A stretch of DNA of 64,000 bases from Carallia brachiata (Eukaryota; Streptophyta; Magnoliopsida; Malpighiales; Rhizophoraceae), in NCBI GenBank assembly GCA_021464245.1, contig JADCRB010000118.1, forward strand, positions 2,296,056 to 2,360,055, read 5' to 3'. The notes beneath the pieces were generated by a model. The model ran no database searches and was not told the DNA's origin. It saw nothing but the letters and a program-made list of their open reading frames with translations. This document shows positions 13,531-24,626 of the stretch, piece after piece. The translations under genes were made by a program, and so were the position numbers. How positions within the stretch are numbered: position 1 is the stretch's first letter; every line of letters starts with the position of its first letter.

Positions 13531-15377
13531 TTTTATTTTATTTTATTGTAAAAAGTGCAACTGACGTTTCAAAATATGTTCTCCCATTTCATTCGAGTAG
13601 AAATTGGGGCACTTAATTCTCCAAGTATGTACGTGAACTCTTCTTAAAAATGATGCATGTTAGGAATGGTCCATGATAACGCTATTAACAAATACAATAA
13701 TGATAGTACGAGAAAGTAGAGCCCTTTTCAGGGGACTGCAAAAGGTTTCAACGCTAGAAATCAAATGCCACCCGTGACAGGCAAGAAGGAACTCAGAATA
13801 TGAGGGTTAAATGACTGAGTTTATAAAAATAAATAAATAAATTATTAAACGTTGAAATAAATTATACAGTAACTTTATTACTATCCTGGCTACGTAACAG
13901 AAGGCTCCCCAAAATTTAATGAACATGGGAAATTTAAAGCCCTTATTAGTTCCCTTAGAACAGTCGTTATCCCCATGTGAGCATTATGACTCAATGTCAG
14001 CCCTGTCTATAAAACTGACGAAAATAATCAGTTTGGTGGTCGGAAGTCGGGGCGGTTGGTGTTGCAACAGCCAGCCGGACTGCTGTTGCGGCCTTTCTTT
14101 GTGGGATTAATTACAAAGTATAATATTAAGTAGATATAAAATAATTATTCAGTCTATTTAAAATTATTTAACAATTAATTTATTTTTAAAAAAAAATTTA
14201 ACATTCAACAGTATATGTCATTTTATTGTTAAGTTTTTTTATCTAAATATTGTTAATTAATATTTTTTCAATTAAATTTCCACTGATCTAATAAGAGTGT
14301 GCAAGAGATTAGAAGACCGAACTGAATTTTATGATTAATTAGCCAGAATTGATATAAACAAATTTTTTTGTTCAACTAAAATCTTAATTTTTAAAAAAGC
14401 ATAATTGTTCAAATGTTATTTTATATTTATATTTTTATAATATTAATAGAATGTCAATAAAATTATTAATAAAAATTTCACTAACTAAGAAAAAATAACT
14501 AATTAAAATAAAAAATCAAAATTGTAGAAAAATCATTATTTTCATTTATATCTTGTATAGTTGTTTTCTTCTATTAAACTTAACGGAATTTTTCAGCTTG
14601 GCTTAGATTTTGATTTTTGACTGTTCAGACCTTTTAAATACAAAAATAGTTAATGATTAACTTGGTAGATAATAATAACGAATAAAAAAATGGGTCTAAA
14701 AGTACTGCAGAAAGACTGTGAATCATGAGGAGATTGACTCGGACGGAACCGCGGACACTGTAACTTACATGATGAGGCTTCCCGCACCATGTTTTATACA
14801 ATCTGGTGAAACATGATAACACATTCTTTTTCCCTTTTGTCCCAACTCCGAACGTAAGCAAACGGCATAATGGGGATGAAATTCCAAACGTGCCACCGAA
14901 CGATCCCAAGAGTATTTTTTGAGCACAAAAAAAAAAAAATTACGTTATTGTATTTGCAGGTCTATTTTATCATTGGTGGTTAGTGTAATCAATTTTGTTT
15001 AAAATGAATTTATCATTTAAATATCGATAATTTTAATTAAATTTTTTGTGTATTTAATTACAGTGTTAAGTGAGTGTTAAGTTATCTCGAAGTCAATGCT
15101 GCCTCTCCAGATGCATCCTCAATTGGAGGGAGCAGGTAGCAATTAAAAACCGTAATTCCAATCAATATGTTTAAAATACCCCATATCGGTATCCATGCTA
15201 GCCCCATGGTGCTAACCATCCCAATAATAAAACCAACCTTTTTTAGCTTTGTGAAGACTTAAAATCATTAGTGCCTTTTCCATTGTTTTCACTTTCAAGA
15301 CTAAAAAAAAAAAAAAAAAAAAAGAGAGAGAGAGAGAAAAGAGCTTCCTGCACTGCTTGTCTTCGATTTAATTAAAG

Positions 15378-16400
15378 GTAATTACTTTCGCTTCTCTTTG
15401 GTTTTGTTGGCGTTAGTTAAAGTGATTTCATGTGTTTTTTTTTTTTTTTTGTTTCTCGGGGTTTATATTTTGTTGGTTTTTTTGACGGTTTGGATTCACT
15501 TAAAACAGCTGTTTTGGGTTTATGTCTATAATTTCCCAGTGTTTGATCCAGTCATTTCTTGTTTAAGAGAGACTCAAGGTTTTGTTGGGTTTTAGCTGTT
15601 TTGTGCATATTTAAGTTTGTTATTCTGTTTCTAGTACTGTAGTAATAGAAAAGAAGAAAGACATGACAGAGCAAATTGGAAAGTTTCAATCTTTTAGGAT
15701 AGCTAGTTGATTGATCATGGGCAATTGGAATTTGTTTATAATTATCATAAGAGTAAAGGAAGTGAGCTCATATTTTGAGAAAACTTGTGATAAGTTTTTG
15801 TAGCGTTGTATTTTGGGTTCTTTGATTTGATGAAGAGTTTTGTATATGTAGCTGTTTTTGATTCCTTTCAGCATACAAAACTAGAAAAGGGCAAAAAAGG
15901 ATTTGGTTCTCTTCTTTAATTCTTTATGAGTTCTCTGCTGCTTTTTTGTTGATTTGGGTCTCTATCTCTTTTTCTTTTTTTTTTTTTTTTTTTTTCAGGG
16001 CATAGGTTCTGGTTCCATTCTGAAATTGGTTAGATTATCCATAGAAGCTGTCTTTCCATCATCCTTGAGTTTGGTCCTTTGAAAGGGGAATATTCAGGGA
16101 ATGCTGAATGATGTGTCTAAATATTCGGAATTTCGTTTCTGAAGCCCATGAGGTTGTGGATTTAAGCGGGATCGAGATGCCTTTCTTTATCCTCAATGAG
16201 ATTGGATTTATAGATTGTGCTTCATTTTCATTTAGTGCTCAAATGCACTGTGGCAGTACAAGTTGCTGCAGATTCCCTGTTGTGCCATGCAAAGACGGTT
16301 GAGCTGGTTTAATCACACATAACTTGCTGATTCATTTGTAAATTATTCAGTGTTTCTGGTGGGAGATTTTAGTGTGCTAAACTTGGTTTTCAATATTTAG
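15378..16400 (+). other. Inferred 5' UTR intron of CIPK copy 1
   Basis: A donor (AAAG|GTAATTAC) at 15378 and a polypyrimidine-preceded acceptor (ATATTTAG) ending at 16400 flank a T-rich stretch without coding potential. The acceptor lies six bases before the start codon at 16407, an arrangement repeated in copy 2. Leader introns occur in several genes of this kinase family. This is inferred from splice signals only. Confidence 0.55.
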
Positions 16401-16406
16401 CCTGGG

Positions 16407-17798
16407 ATGGAAAATAAACCGCGCGTGTTGACACAGAAATATGAAGTAGGGAGATTGCTTGGCCAAGGAACTTTTGCAAAGGTTTATTATGCAAGAAGTA
16501 AAGAAACGAACCAGAGTGTGGCCATTAAAGTGATTGAAAAGGAGAAGATTTTGAGGGCAGGGCTTGTTGATCAAATCAAGAGAGAAATATCCGTGATGAG
16601 AATTGTTAGGCATCCTAATATTGTGCATCTTTATGAGGTTATGGCCACCAAAAGTAAGATTTTCTTTGTTATGGAATATGCTAAAGGCGGCGAACTTTTC
16701 AACAAGGTCGCCAAAGGAAGATTAAAGGGGGATGTTGCACGAAAGTATTTTCAACAGTTGATCGATGCAGTTGATTTCTGCCATAGTAGAGGTGTTTATC
16801 ACCGCGATATAAAGCCAGAGAACTTATTATTGGATGAGAACGAGAACCTGAAGATATCTGATTTCGGGTTGAGTGCCCTGGCTGAATCCAAGCACCAAGA
16901 TGGACTACTCCATACAGCTTGTGGGACACCGGCCTATGTTGCTCCAGAAGTAATCAACAGGAAAGGCTATGATGGAGCTAAGGCTGATATTTGGTCTTGT
17001 GGGGTGGTTTTATTTGTGTTACTGGCAGGCTATCTCCCATTTCATGATTCAAATTTGATGGAGATGTATAGGAAAATTGGCAAAGCCGACTTTAAGATCC
17101 CGAATTGGTTTCCACTTGAAGTTTGCAGGTTGCTGAGGAGGATCCTGGATCCAAACCCAAGTACCAGGATTTCTATGGCTAAGATTAAGGAATCTTCTTG
17201 GTTTAGAAAAGGATTGAAACCCAAACAAATCAAATCTGAAGCAGAAACCATGGATGCAGCTTCTTTGGATAAGAATGGTTCTGGTCCTTCTGAGACTAGC
17301 AGTGACCCTTTTGAGTTTACAGAAGGGCCAGCCAGGCCTCCTAACCTAAATGCATTTGATATCATTTCACTTTCTGCTGGGTTTGATCTGTCTGGATTAT
17401 TTGAGAGCAACTTTCAAAAGACAGAAGCCAGATTTGCTTCTAAGCTGCCTCCCTCGGTCATCATCTCTAAACTGGAAGATATTGGTAAGCGCCTAAGTCT
17501 GAAGGTGACGAAGAAGGAAGCAGGTTTACTCAAATTTGAGAGTCTCAAGGAAGGCAGAGAAGGACCCTTGTCAATTGATGCGGAGATTTTTGAAGTCTCT
17601 CCGAGTGTTCATTTGGTGGAGTTAAAAAAATCTGGTGGAGATGCATTGGAATATCAGAAGATAATGAATGAGGGTATACGGCCTGCTCTTCAAGACATTG
17701 TTTGGGTTTGGCAGGTTCAACCAGAACAGCAGGCACAGCATCAGCAAGAACAAGAACTTCAGCAGCAAAACCAACTAGAGCGAAGCTTGTCACACTAG
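16407..17798 (+). CDS. CIPK: CBL-interacting protein kinase (CIPK2/10/15/20 clade), tandem copy 1
   Basis: Ser/Thr kinase of the SnRK3 family that is recruited by calcium-loaded CBL sensors to phosphorylate channels and transporters at membranes. The 463-codon frame is intronless and intact and starts MENKPRVL, as is typical of this clade. Kinase domain about residues 12-266: glycine loop [13 protein letters not shown] lysine, catalytic [12 protein letters not shown] and APEV. The regulatory NAF/FISL motif follows ([18 protein letters not shown], about residues 313-330), then the PPI-type C-terminal domain and a Gln-rich end. The activation loop reads HTACGTPAY, where copy 2 has HTTCGTPAY, so one phosphorylatable Thr is replaced by Ala. 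It lies in unit 1 of the tandem duplication. Clade assignment rests on overall likeness; a one-to-one Arabidopsis orthologue cannot be fixed here. Confidence 0.95.
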   Translation: MENKPRVLTQKYEVGRLLGQGTFAKVYYARSKETNQSVAIKVIEKEKILRAGLVDQIKREISVMRIVRHPNIVHLYEVMATKSKIFFVMEYAKGGELFNKVAKGRLKGDVARKYFQQLIDAVDFCHSRGVYHRDIKPENLLLDENENLKISDFGLSALAESKHQDGLLHTACGTPAYVAPEVINRKGYDGAKADIWSCGVVLFVLLAGYLPFHDSNLMEMYRKIGKADFKIPNWFPLEVCRLLRRILDPNPSTRISMAKIKESSWFRKGLKPKQIKSEAETMDAASLDKNGSGPSETSSDPFEFTEGPARPPNLNAFDIISLSAGFDLSGLFESNFQKTEARFASKLPPSVIISKLEDIGKRLSLKVTKKEAGLLKFESLKEGREGPLSIDAEIFEVSPSVHLVELKKSGGDALEYQKIMNEGIRPALQDIVWVWQVQPEQQAQHQQEQELQQQNQLERSLSH

Positions 17799-18194
17799 CT
17801 TCCCCAATTTCTCGTGATGTTTTATGTGTGTTTAAACAATCGGATGAACTGGAGAACTGCTCATATTTAACTTGTCATTGTGAGTGTCATGGCCTCACCT
17901 GAGTGAATTTGCCTGTATTTAATATCTTCTGTGACCCATGACGACTTTCGTTTAATGCACTTCAAACAATTTCTAGAATGTTATGCTGTTCATTTTTCTG
18001 TTCCGAAATTACATGTCCTTATTTCCCTAGATTTCTCAATGGATTTGTACAATTTCTCCCCGGCATTTGGTCTCCATTTTGTTCCTTTTGTCTGTTGAAA
18101 GGCCTTGCAACCTCTTACTACAGTGAGCTAGCAATCCTGTGTCTTCAGTGTGACAGCACTTCTTTGCCAATACCATTGTGAACCCATCATTGAT

Positions 18195-18420
18195 GCCAGT
18201 TAAAAGAGTATTTAATTTGTCTATTTGACATTTTTTTACTAATTTTTATTAAGTTAAATTTATTTATTAATGAGTTTGATGACTTTTTATAAACAAAATA
18301 ACTAATTTAATAAAAAAATTAAAAAATTAAAGACTAAAATAAAATGTTAAAAAAATCTAAGATTTATATGTAAGAAAATATAAATATTTAACACAAAAAA
18401 AAATTGCATATCCCAAAATC
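18195..18420 (+). repeat. Fragment of the foldback repeat family seen at 35418-35918
   Basis: AT-rich stretch immediately after duplication unit 1 with blocks such as 'gactaaaataaaatgttaaaaaa' and 'ttattaatgagtttga' that also occur in the larger foldback elements at 35418-35918 and about 43600-44110. Boundaries are uncertain. Confidence 0.35.
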
Positions 18421-19210
18421 TAAGCGAGGTTGTCTCCTGAAAAACATGGAACTTCCTGGGCGGAAGAAAGACTGTTACCAGAACCCCGATGGAGAACTCT
18501 GATTAAGCATTTGATTTTGGAATGCCAAACTAGCAAGAAGCTCCTTCAGTTCATGCATTTCCTTCTGGTGACCGTCCTTACAACTCTGCACATTTTCCCT
18601 TCAGACCTGAAGTCTGGAATCTCCTTTCAACTGCGTTTTTTTTCAAGGCGGCCAACTGTCTGGACATAACCTTCATGAATTCCTCGATTCGCTTCAATTC
18701 CGTGTTTGCCACATTGTGAGAACTAGTATTAGAAGCTATTGAACCCCAACAGCGAGGATCAAGGACTCTGATACCGAAATTGATAGGCATTGAATCGCTC
18801 CAGGAAACCGAATGCAAGAATGAGTGTCGAGCTCGATTAGAGAATCTAGAAAGAGAGAATCAGAAGAGCAGAGAAGATGAGGATTTCTGTCATTGATTCA
18901 ACTTGTTCGTTACTTTACATCATGGAAATACTTCCGTTTTATAGTATCTGATCATCACAACATCACAGCTTTACAGAATACTTTCTAATACATTCTGATG
19001 CACTATTCCCTAGACTCCACCCTACTGGATTATAGCTATACAACTGAAAAAACTAACAGAACAACATTCCGGCCTATTCTCCGACGAATCCGCAACTGCT
19101 GCCACGTGTTTCCTTAGATTCCCAGTTTCTCTTTAGCCCTGCCTCGCCGTGTTGACCGAACCATTGACCACGTTTTTAATTCGAACTTTGTCATCCGTGC
19201 TAAAACCGAC
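18415..19210 (-). mobile_element. LTR retrotransposon fragment (LTR, primer site and start of gag)
   Basis: Read on the minus strand, an LTR ends in CCTATCA at 18781 and is followed by ATTTCGGTATCAGAGT, a near match to the initiator-Met tRNA primer-binding site (TGGTATCAGAGC). Downstream, 18817 to about 18420 encodes a gag-like coiled-coil start (ELKRIEEFMKVMSRQLAALK, later ELKELLASLAFQNQ) that ends in a stop. A TATA-like box (ACTATAAAACGG) sits in the LTR at about 18928-18942. The LTR 5' edge may be at 19066 (TGTTG) or further out near 19210. No pol and no second LTR are present, so this is a truncated remnant. It sits exactly between the two CIPK duplication units. Confidence 0.6.
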
Positions 19211-19523
19211 CATTTTTAGCTTTCTGAATACTTATATAACTTAATAACATTAGTGCCATTTCCATTCCTTTCTTTTTATTATTTTTTTTTTTTTAAGAGC
19301 TGGTAATCTCACAGAAGATTTGAAATATGTAAAAAGAATTAACGTTTAAATTTTAATTCTTTTAATTAAAAATTACTGCTTTTAATTATCTCAACCAGTG
19401 TTAAGTCTTGTTATTTTTATTTTTTTTAATTTTAGCACTTTTTAAGAAAAAGGAAAAAAAAAAGAAAAAAAAAAAAAGGAAAGAAGAGAACAAATCTTCC
19501 TTTGCTTCTTGACTTCGATTTAA

Positions 19524-20555
19524 GTAAAGATAATTACTTTCGGTGCTCTTTGGCTTTGTCGGCGCTCTTTGGCTTTGTCGGCGTTAGTTAGGTGATTGCA
19601 CGTGGTTTTCTTTTTTTTGGTTTCTCGGGGTTCATATTTTGTTGGTTTTTTACGGTTTGGAATCACTTAAAAGAGCTGTTTTGGGTTTATGTCTATAATT
19701 TCCTAATGTTTTGATCCGATCAGTTCTTGTTTAAGAGAGAGTCAAGGTTTTGTTGGGTTTTAGCAGTTTTGTGTACTGCAGGAATAGAAAAGAAGAAAGA
19801 AAGGTAAACAAATTGGAAAGTTTCAATCTTTTAGGATAGTTAGTTGATTGATCATGGAAAATTGGAATTTGTTTATAATTATCACAAGAGTAAAGGAAGT
19901 GAGCTCATATTTTGAGAAAACTTGTGGTAAGTTTTTGTAGCCTTGTATTTTGGGTTCTTTGATTAGATGAAGAGTTTTGTATCTGAAGTTGTTTTTGATT
20001 CCTTTCAGCATACAAAACTAGAAAAAGGCAAAAAAAGATTTGGTTCTCTTCTTTGATTCCTTATAAGAGTTCTCTGCTGCTTTTTTCTGCTGCTGTTGAT
20101 TTGGGTTTTTATCTTCTTCTTTTTTTTTTTTCTCTTTTGTTTTTTTTTTTTTTTTCAGTGCATAGATTCTGATTCTGTTCTGAAGTTGGCTAGATTATCT
20201 ATAGAAGCTGTCTTTCCATCAACCTTTAGTTTGGTCCTTTGAAAGAAGAAAATTCAGGGAATGCTGAATGATGTGTTTAGATATTCCTAATTTCATTCCT
20301 GAAGCCCACGAGGCTGTGGATTTAATCCGGGATGCCTTTCTTCATCCCCAGTGAGATTGGATTTATAGATTGTGCTTCATTTTCATTTAGTACTCAGATG
20401 CACTGTGGCAGTACAAGTTGCTGTAGATTCCCTGTGGTGCCAGGCGAAGGCGGTTGAGCTGGTTTAATCATACATAACTTGCTGATTCGTTTGTGAATTA
20501 TACAGTATTTCTGGTGGGAGATTCTAGTGTGCTAAACTTTGTTTTTTATATTTAG
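19524..20555 (+). other. Inferred 5' UTR intron of CIPK copy 2, with shifted donor
   Basis: The position matching the copy 1 donor reads AT instead of GT (19530-19531). A second change six bases upstream creates a new GT (TTTAA|GTAAAG at 19524). The acceptor ATATTTAG ending at 20555 is conserved, six bases before the start codon. The intron call is an inference from splice signals. Confidence 0.45.
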
Positions 20556-20561
20556 CCTGGG

Positions 20562-21953
20562 ATGGAAAATAAACCGCGCGCGTTGACACAGAAATATGAA
20601 GTAGGGAGATTGCTTGGTCAAGGAACTTTTGCAAAGGTTTATTATGCAACAAGTAAAGAAACGAACCAGAGTGTGGCCATTAAAGTGATTGAAAAAGAGA
20701 AGATTTTGAGGCTAGGGCTTGTTGATCAGACCAAGAGAGAAATAACTGGGATGAAAATTGCCAGGCATCCTAATATTGTGCAGCTTTATGAGGTCATGGC
20801 CACCAAAAGTAGGATTTTCTTTGTTATGGAATATGCTGAAGGTGGCGAACTTTTGCACAAGGTCCCCAAAGGAGGATTAGAGGAGGATGTTGGACGGAAG
20901 TATTTTCAACAATTGATCGATGCAGTTGATTTCTGCCATAGTAGAGGCGTTTATCACCGCGATATAAAGCCAGAGAACTTATTATTGGATGAGAATGAAA
21001 ACCTGAAGATATCTGATTTCGGGTTGAGTGCGCTGGCTAAATCCAAGCGCCAAGATGGACTACTCCATACAACCTGTGGGACACCGGCCTATATTGCTCC
21101 GGAAGTAATCGACCGGAAAGGCTATGATGGAGCTAAGGCTGATATTTGGTCTTGTGGGGTGGTTTTATTTGTGCTACTAGCAGGCCGTCTCCCATTTCAT
21201 GATCCAAAATTGACGGAGATGTATACGAAGATTCGCCAAGCCCATATTAAGTTCCCGAATGGGGTTCCACCTGAAGTTCGCGGGTTGCTGATGAGGATCC
21301 TGCATCCAAACCCAAATACCAGGATTTGTATGGCTAAGATTAAGGAATCTTCTTGGTTTAGAAAAGGATTGAAAACCAAACAAATCAAATCCATAGCAGA
21401 AACCAAGGATGCAGCTTCTCTGGATAAGAATGGTTCTGGTCCTTCTGAGACTAGCAGTGTGCCTTGCGAGTCTACGGAAGGGCCAGCCAGACCTCCTTAC
21501 CTAAATGCATTTGAGATCATTTCGCTTTCTCCTTGGTTTGATCTGTCTGGATTATTTGAGAGCAATTTTCAAAAGACCGAAGCCACATTTGCTTCCCAGC
21601 TGCCTCCCTCGGTCATCATCTCTAAACTGGAAGATATTGGTAAGCGCCTAAGTCTGAAGGTGACGAAGAAGGAACCAGGTTTATTGAAATTTGAGAGTCA
21701 CAGGGAAGGCAAAAAAGGACCCTTGTCGATTCATGCGGAGATTTTTGAAGTCTCTCCAAGTGTTCATTTGGTGGAGTTAAAAAAATCTGGCGGAGATACA
21801 TTGGAATATCAGAAGATAATGAATGAGGGTATACGGCCTGCTCTTCGAGAGATGGTTTGGGTTTGGCAGGTTCAACCAGAACAGCAGGCACCGCATCAGC
21901 AGGAACAAGAACTACAGCAGCAATACCAACTAGAACGAAGCTTGTCACACTAG
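20562..21953 (+). CDS. CIPK: CBL-interacting protein kinase (CIPK2/10/15/20 clade), tandem copy 2
   Basis: A second intact, intronless 463-codon SnRK3 kinase, paralogous to the gene at 16407. All catalytic motifs remain: [25 protein letters not shown] and APEV, and here the activation loop has the intact HTTCGTPAY. The NAF/FISL segment reads [18 protein letters not shown], so the A-G pair that follows FISL in copy 1 is P-W here. Other replacements cluster in the N-lobe and its edge (for example [10 protein letters not shown] where copy 1 has [10 protein letters not shown], and [12 protein letters not shown] where copy 1 has [12 protein letters not shown]). No stop or frameshift is present, so it is probably functional but evolving differently from copy 1. 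Partner preference for CBL proteins could differ because of the NAF changes; this is inference. Confidence 0.93.
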   Translation: MENKPRALTQKYEVGRLLGQGTFAKVYYATSKETNQSVAIKVIEKEKILRLGLVDQTKREITGMKIARHPNIVQLYEVMATKSRIFFVMEYAEGGELLHKVPKGGLEEDVGRKYFQQLIDAVDFCHSRGVYHRDIKPENLLLDENENLKISDFGLSALAKSKRQDGLLHTTCGTPAYIAPEVIDRKGYDGAKADIWSCGVVLFVLLAGRLPFHDPKLTEMYTKIRQAHIKFPNGVPPEVRGLLMRILHPNPNTRICMAKIKESSWFRKGLKTKQIKSIAETKDAASLDKNGSGPSETSSVPCESTEGPARPPYLNAFEIISLSPWFDLSGLFESNFQKTEATFASQLPPSVIISKLEDIGKRLSLKVTKKEPGLLKFESHREGKKGPLSIHAEIFEVSPSVHLVELKKSGGDTLEYQKIMNEGIRPALREMVWVWQVQPEQQAPHQQEQELQQQYQLERSLSH

Positions 21954-22376
21954 CTTCCCCAATTTCTCTTGATGTTTTATGTGTGTTTAATCAATCGGAT
22001 GAACTGGAAAAATGCTCATATTTAACTTGTCATTGTGAGTGTCATGGCCTCACCTGAGTGAATTTGCCTGTATTTAATATCTTCTGTGACCCATGACGAC
22101 TTTCGTTTAACGCACTTCAAACAATTTCTAGAATGTTATGCCGTTCATTTTTTCTGTTCCGAAATTACATGTCCTTATTTCCCTAGATTTCTCAATGGAT
22201 TTTTACAATTTCTCCCCGGCATTTGGTCTCCATTTTGTTCCTTTTGTCTTCAGTACCTGTTGAAAGGCCTTGCAACCCCTCTACTACAGTGAGCTAGCAA
22301 TCCTGTGTTTTGACTATGACACCCACTTCTTTGCCAATACCAGTGTGAGCACATCATTGATGCCAGTTAAAATATA

Positions 22377-23163
22377 GGAAAGTAACCACAAACCTTCCTG
22401 TGACTTCCAAGCCTATTGGTCAGAGGCTAATTAAATTTTCCTAAATGGAATAATTTACCATGGTTGCAAAGCAAAGAGGGCATACGGGAGGGAGAAATAG
22501 AGAGGGTTCATCAAAGTTTTGTTCTTAATCCAACATATGAACAAGAAGCCTCATGATAACAAATTAAAAGTAATTTAGACTACTTGCTTAAGCCACCAAG
22601 TCTTCCCAAAATTGTCAATGATTCTCATCCAATACCAGCTGCAAACAACGATTCCCTGCAAACATGTTACAGTAATGTAATATATATATATACAGATTTG
22701 CAGCCAATAATTGTTTAGAATATCAACTTATCTTGAAACACAGAACACTCAAACAACAAAAAATTGAAAAAGATTCAGACAGCTTCTTCCAGCACAGTAA
22801 GGCATAGAAAGTATAAAAACTGTTACCATTTATTCACTTTTAGCACATAGAGTGTGTATACCAATACTCTCCTAACAAAATTCTGTGTCAGCTGTCAAGA
22901 GTGTAAGTTATTTACATCCCACCGTGACAACACTTTATTCAAAACCCCAGAATTGATGATAATAACTTCGACGAAGACTTGTGCTTGAAACTCTCAACCT
23001 GTCTGAAAGCTGAACCGACCATGAGTTACAAGTACAAGGACAGCCTTTTTTTTTTTTCGTTAGAATTTGACCATAGAATTTAAATGAGTAATTATAATTA
23101 CGGTTTATTACAAACAACATAGCCGGGATTTCGTTTTCTCCGGCGGAGGCTGCCGGGAAAATT
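22377..23163. other. Convergent 3' flanks of CIPK copy 2 and CIPK11
   Basis: No ORF of note. A TA run at about 22680-22692 is present. The part nearest 23163 is expected to hold the 3' UTR of the minus-strand CIPK11 gene; the sequence contains no unambiguous polyadenylation signal I would defend. Confidence 0.5.
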
Positions 23164-24445
23164 TTAGTCACCAGCAACTTGACTTTCTTGTTGGTCAATT
23201 GTGACGCAGCTGAGCGCAGGTTTAAGCTTGTCTTTCCACATCTCCTTGTAGCATCCGGCGTCGCCGCCCCTCCTCTTGGCCTCAACAACCACCAAATCTT
23301 CCGTTAACCGGTAAACCTCGACCTCGATCATGAAATTCCCGTTTTGCCCTTCAAGCTCAAAACCCCAATCTTTCTTTCTCCTCACCCTCAAATTCTCCAC
23401 CTTGGCAAGCCTCTCAACTTTCTCCATCAATTTCTCTGGCGGCTCCGCCGACACGAACCTCTCGCCGTCGTCCACCACGTTGTAAGAATCGTCGAACAAG
23501 CCCGACAAGTCCAAACCTGGCGAGAAGGAGATGATGTCGAAAGCGTTCAAGCTGCAATCGCCGTGGTCCTCCTCCTTCTCGGCCGCCTTGCTGCCGTCGT
23601 TGTCGTAGAAATTAATTTCCTTGAATCCTCCTTTCTTGAACCATGGGTCTCGGAGAATCTCGTCGATGGTGATTCTGGTACTGGGGTTCGTATCGAGAAG
23701 CCGAGCCAATAAGCGTTTGAGGTCGCCGGACATCCATTTCGGGCACCGGAATTCCCCGTTGTAAATCTTCTTGTACATGACCATGAGATTGGGGTCGTTG
23801 AACGGCAAGTAGCCGGCGGTCAGCACGAAAAGAATGACCCCACATGACCAAACATCCACCTTGGCGCCGTCGTATCCTTTCTTCCCGAGAATCTCCGGCG
23901 CCACGTAAGCCGGCGTCCCACAGAGAGTATGCAACAGCCCGTCAGGTCGAATCTGATCGGTGACGGCACTGAGTCCAAAATCCGAGACTTTCAAGTCCCC
24001 ATTCTCGTCGAGAGGAGATTCTCCGGCTTCAAGTCACGGTGGAAAACGCCGCGAGAATGGCAATACCCGATGGCGGAGATCAATTGGCGGAAGTATTTCC
24101 GGCTGAGGTCCTCCGTGAAGCGGCCTTGGCGACTTTAGCGAACAACTCGCCGCCTTTGACGAACTCCATGACGAAATAGATTTTGGTCTTGGTGGCGAGG
24201 ACCTCGAAAAGCTTGACGATGTGGCGGTGGCTGAGGCGGCGCATAACGGTGATTTCCCGCTTGACGTTCGACATCAAGGTGGCGTTGGAAATCTTCTTCT
24301 TGTTGATCACCTTTACGGCCACGCTCTGCCCCGTCCGGACATTGCGAGCGTGGTAGACTTTAGCGAACGCGCCGCAGCCTAGAAGCTTGCCGAGCTCGTA
24401 CTTGCCAAACAAGGCGTTCTCCGCCGCATGTTCGATCTCCGGCAT
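23164..24445 (-). CDS. CIPK11: CBL-interacting protein kinase 11/14-like, with two single-base frame breaks
   Basis: SnRK3 kinase; the Arabidopsis CIPK11 relative acts with CBL sensors on the plasma-membrane proton pump. The first ATG of the frame is at 24445 ([19 protein letters not shown]); upstream codons to the in-frame stop contain no ATG. The N-lobe [15 protein letters not shown] and [10 protein letters not shown] lie in the first frame. The middle section with [17 protein letters not shown] lies in a second frame, and [16 protein letters not shown], the NAF motif ([18 protein letters not shown]) and the C-terminal regulatory domain lie in a third, up to the stop at 23164. Breaks fall near 24121-24126 and 24010-24018, each needing one extra base. 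Expected length would be about 427 residues, normal for the family. GC-rich coding composition contrasts with its flanks. A TATA-like box lies at about 24617-24626. Either an assembly artefact or a recent pseudogene; I favour the former. Confidence 0.88.
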
Positions 24446-24616
24446 CTGGGTTTCCGTCGCCCCCGGAGATCGAACCACCACCACCCCTTGCGGCGGCTGG
24501 TCCGATTAATCAGAAGAAGAAGAATACAGCGAGAAAGCGAGAGAAGGATTGTAATTATACGGTTGTTAATTTTAGTGTGATCTAATGAAGGAAAAGCTAA
24601 ATTTGGGGAAATTGGT

Positions 24617-24626
24617 GGATATAAAG
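24617..24626 (-). promoter_or_regulatory. TATA-like box of CIPK11
   Basis: The minus strand reads CTTTATATCC about 170 bases upstream of the CIPK11 start codon, followed by a CT-rich leader (CTTCTTCTTCT). Position and context fit a plant core promoter, but this is a sequence match only. Confidence 0.4.

Larger units (their letters stand above)
9670..15239. other. Intergenic region between LBD15 and the CIPK cluster
   Basis: Contains the LBD15 upstream region (CTT-rich leader at about 9735-9755), an exon-like ORF at 12670-12981, and a palindromic MITE at 13320-13530. The remainder is AT-rich with poly-A and poly-T runs. ORFs at 11145-11337, 13919-14110 and 14634-14909 show no family signature and appear to be chance readings. 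Confidence 0.6.
15240..18207 (+). repeat. Tandem duplication unit 1 (CIPK copy 1 with UTRs)
   Basis: Similarity to 19213-22376 begins around 'tagctttgtgaagactt' and ends at 'atcattgatgccagttaaaa'. The unit includes the 5' leader, an inferred 5' UTR intron, the whole coding region and about 400 bp of 3' flank. The coding regions align without any indel, and even the non-coding flanks are readily alignable, so the duplication is fairly young. Confidence 0.85.
19213..22376 (+). repeat. Tandem duplication unit 2 (CIPK copy 2 with UTRs)
   Basis: Homologous along its length to 15240-18207. Differences include a 20-bp tandem repeat of 'ctctttggctttgtcggcg' at about 19554-19592, a poly-A/T insertion upstream, and small indels in the leader intron. 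The coding region aligns base for base without gaps. Confidence 0.85.

Noticed and set aside
13919..14110. Cys-rich small peptide gene (CNSQPDCCCG)
   Set aside because: No signal peptide, no regular Cys spacing of known plant peptide families and no splice support.
16108..16302. ORF in the leader intron of CIPK copy 1 as a possible upstream protein
   Set aside because: It lies inside the inferred 5' UTR intron, and copy 2 does not keep the reading frame intact.
23164..24445. CIPK11-like locus as two separate genes
   Set aside because: The two long frames are the N-terminal and C-terminal parts of one kinase, with the middle part present in a third frame between them.
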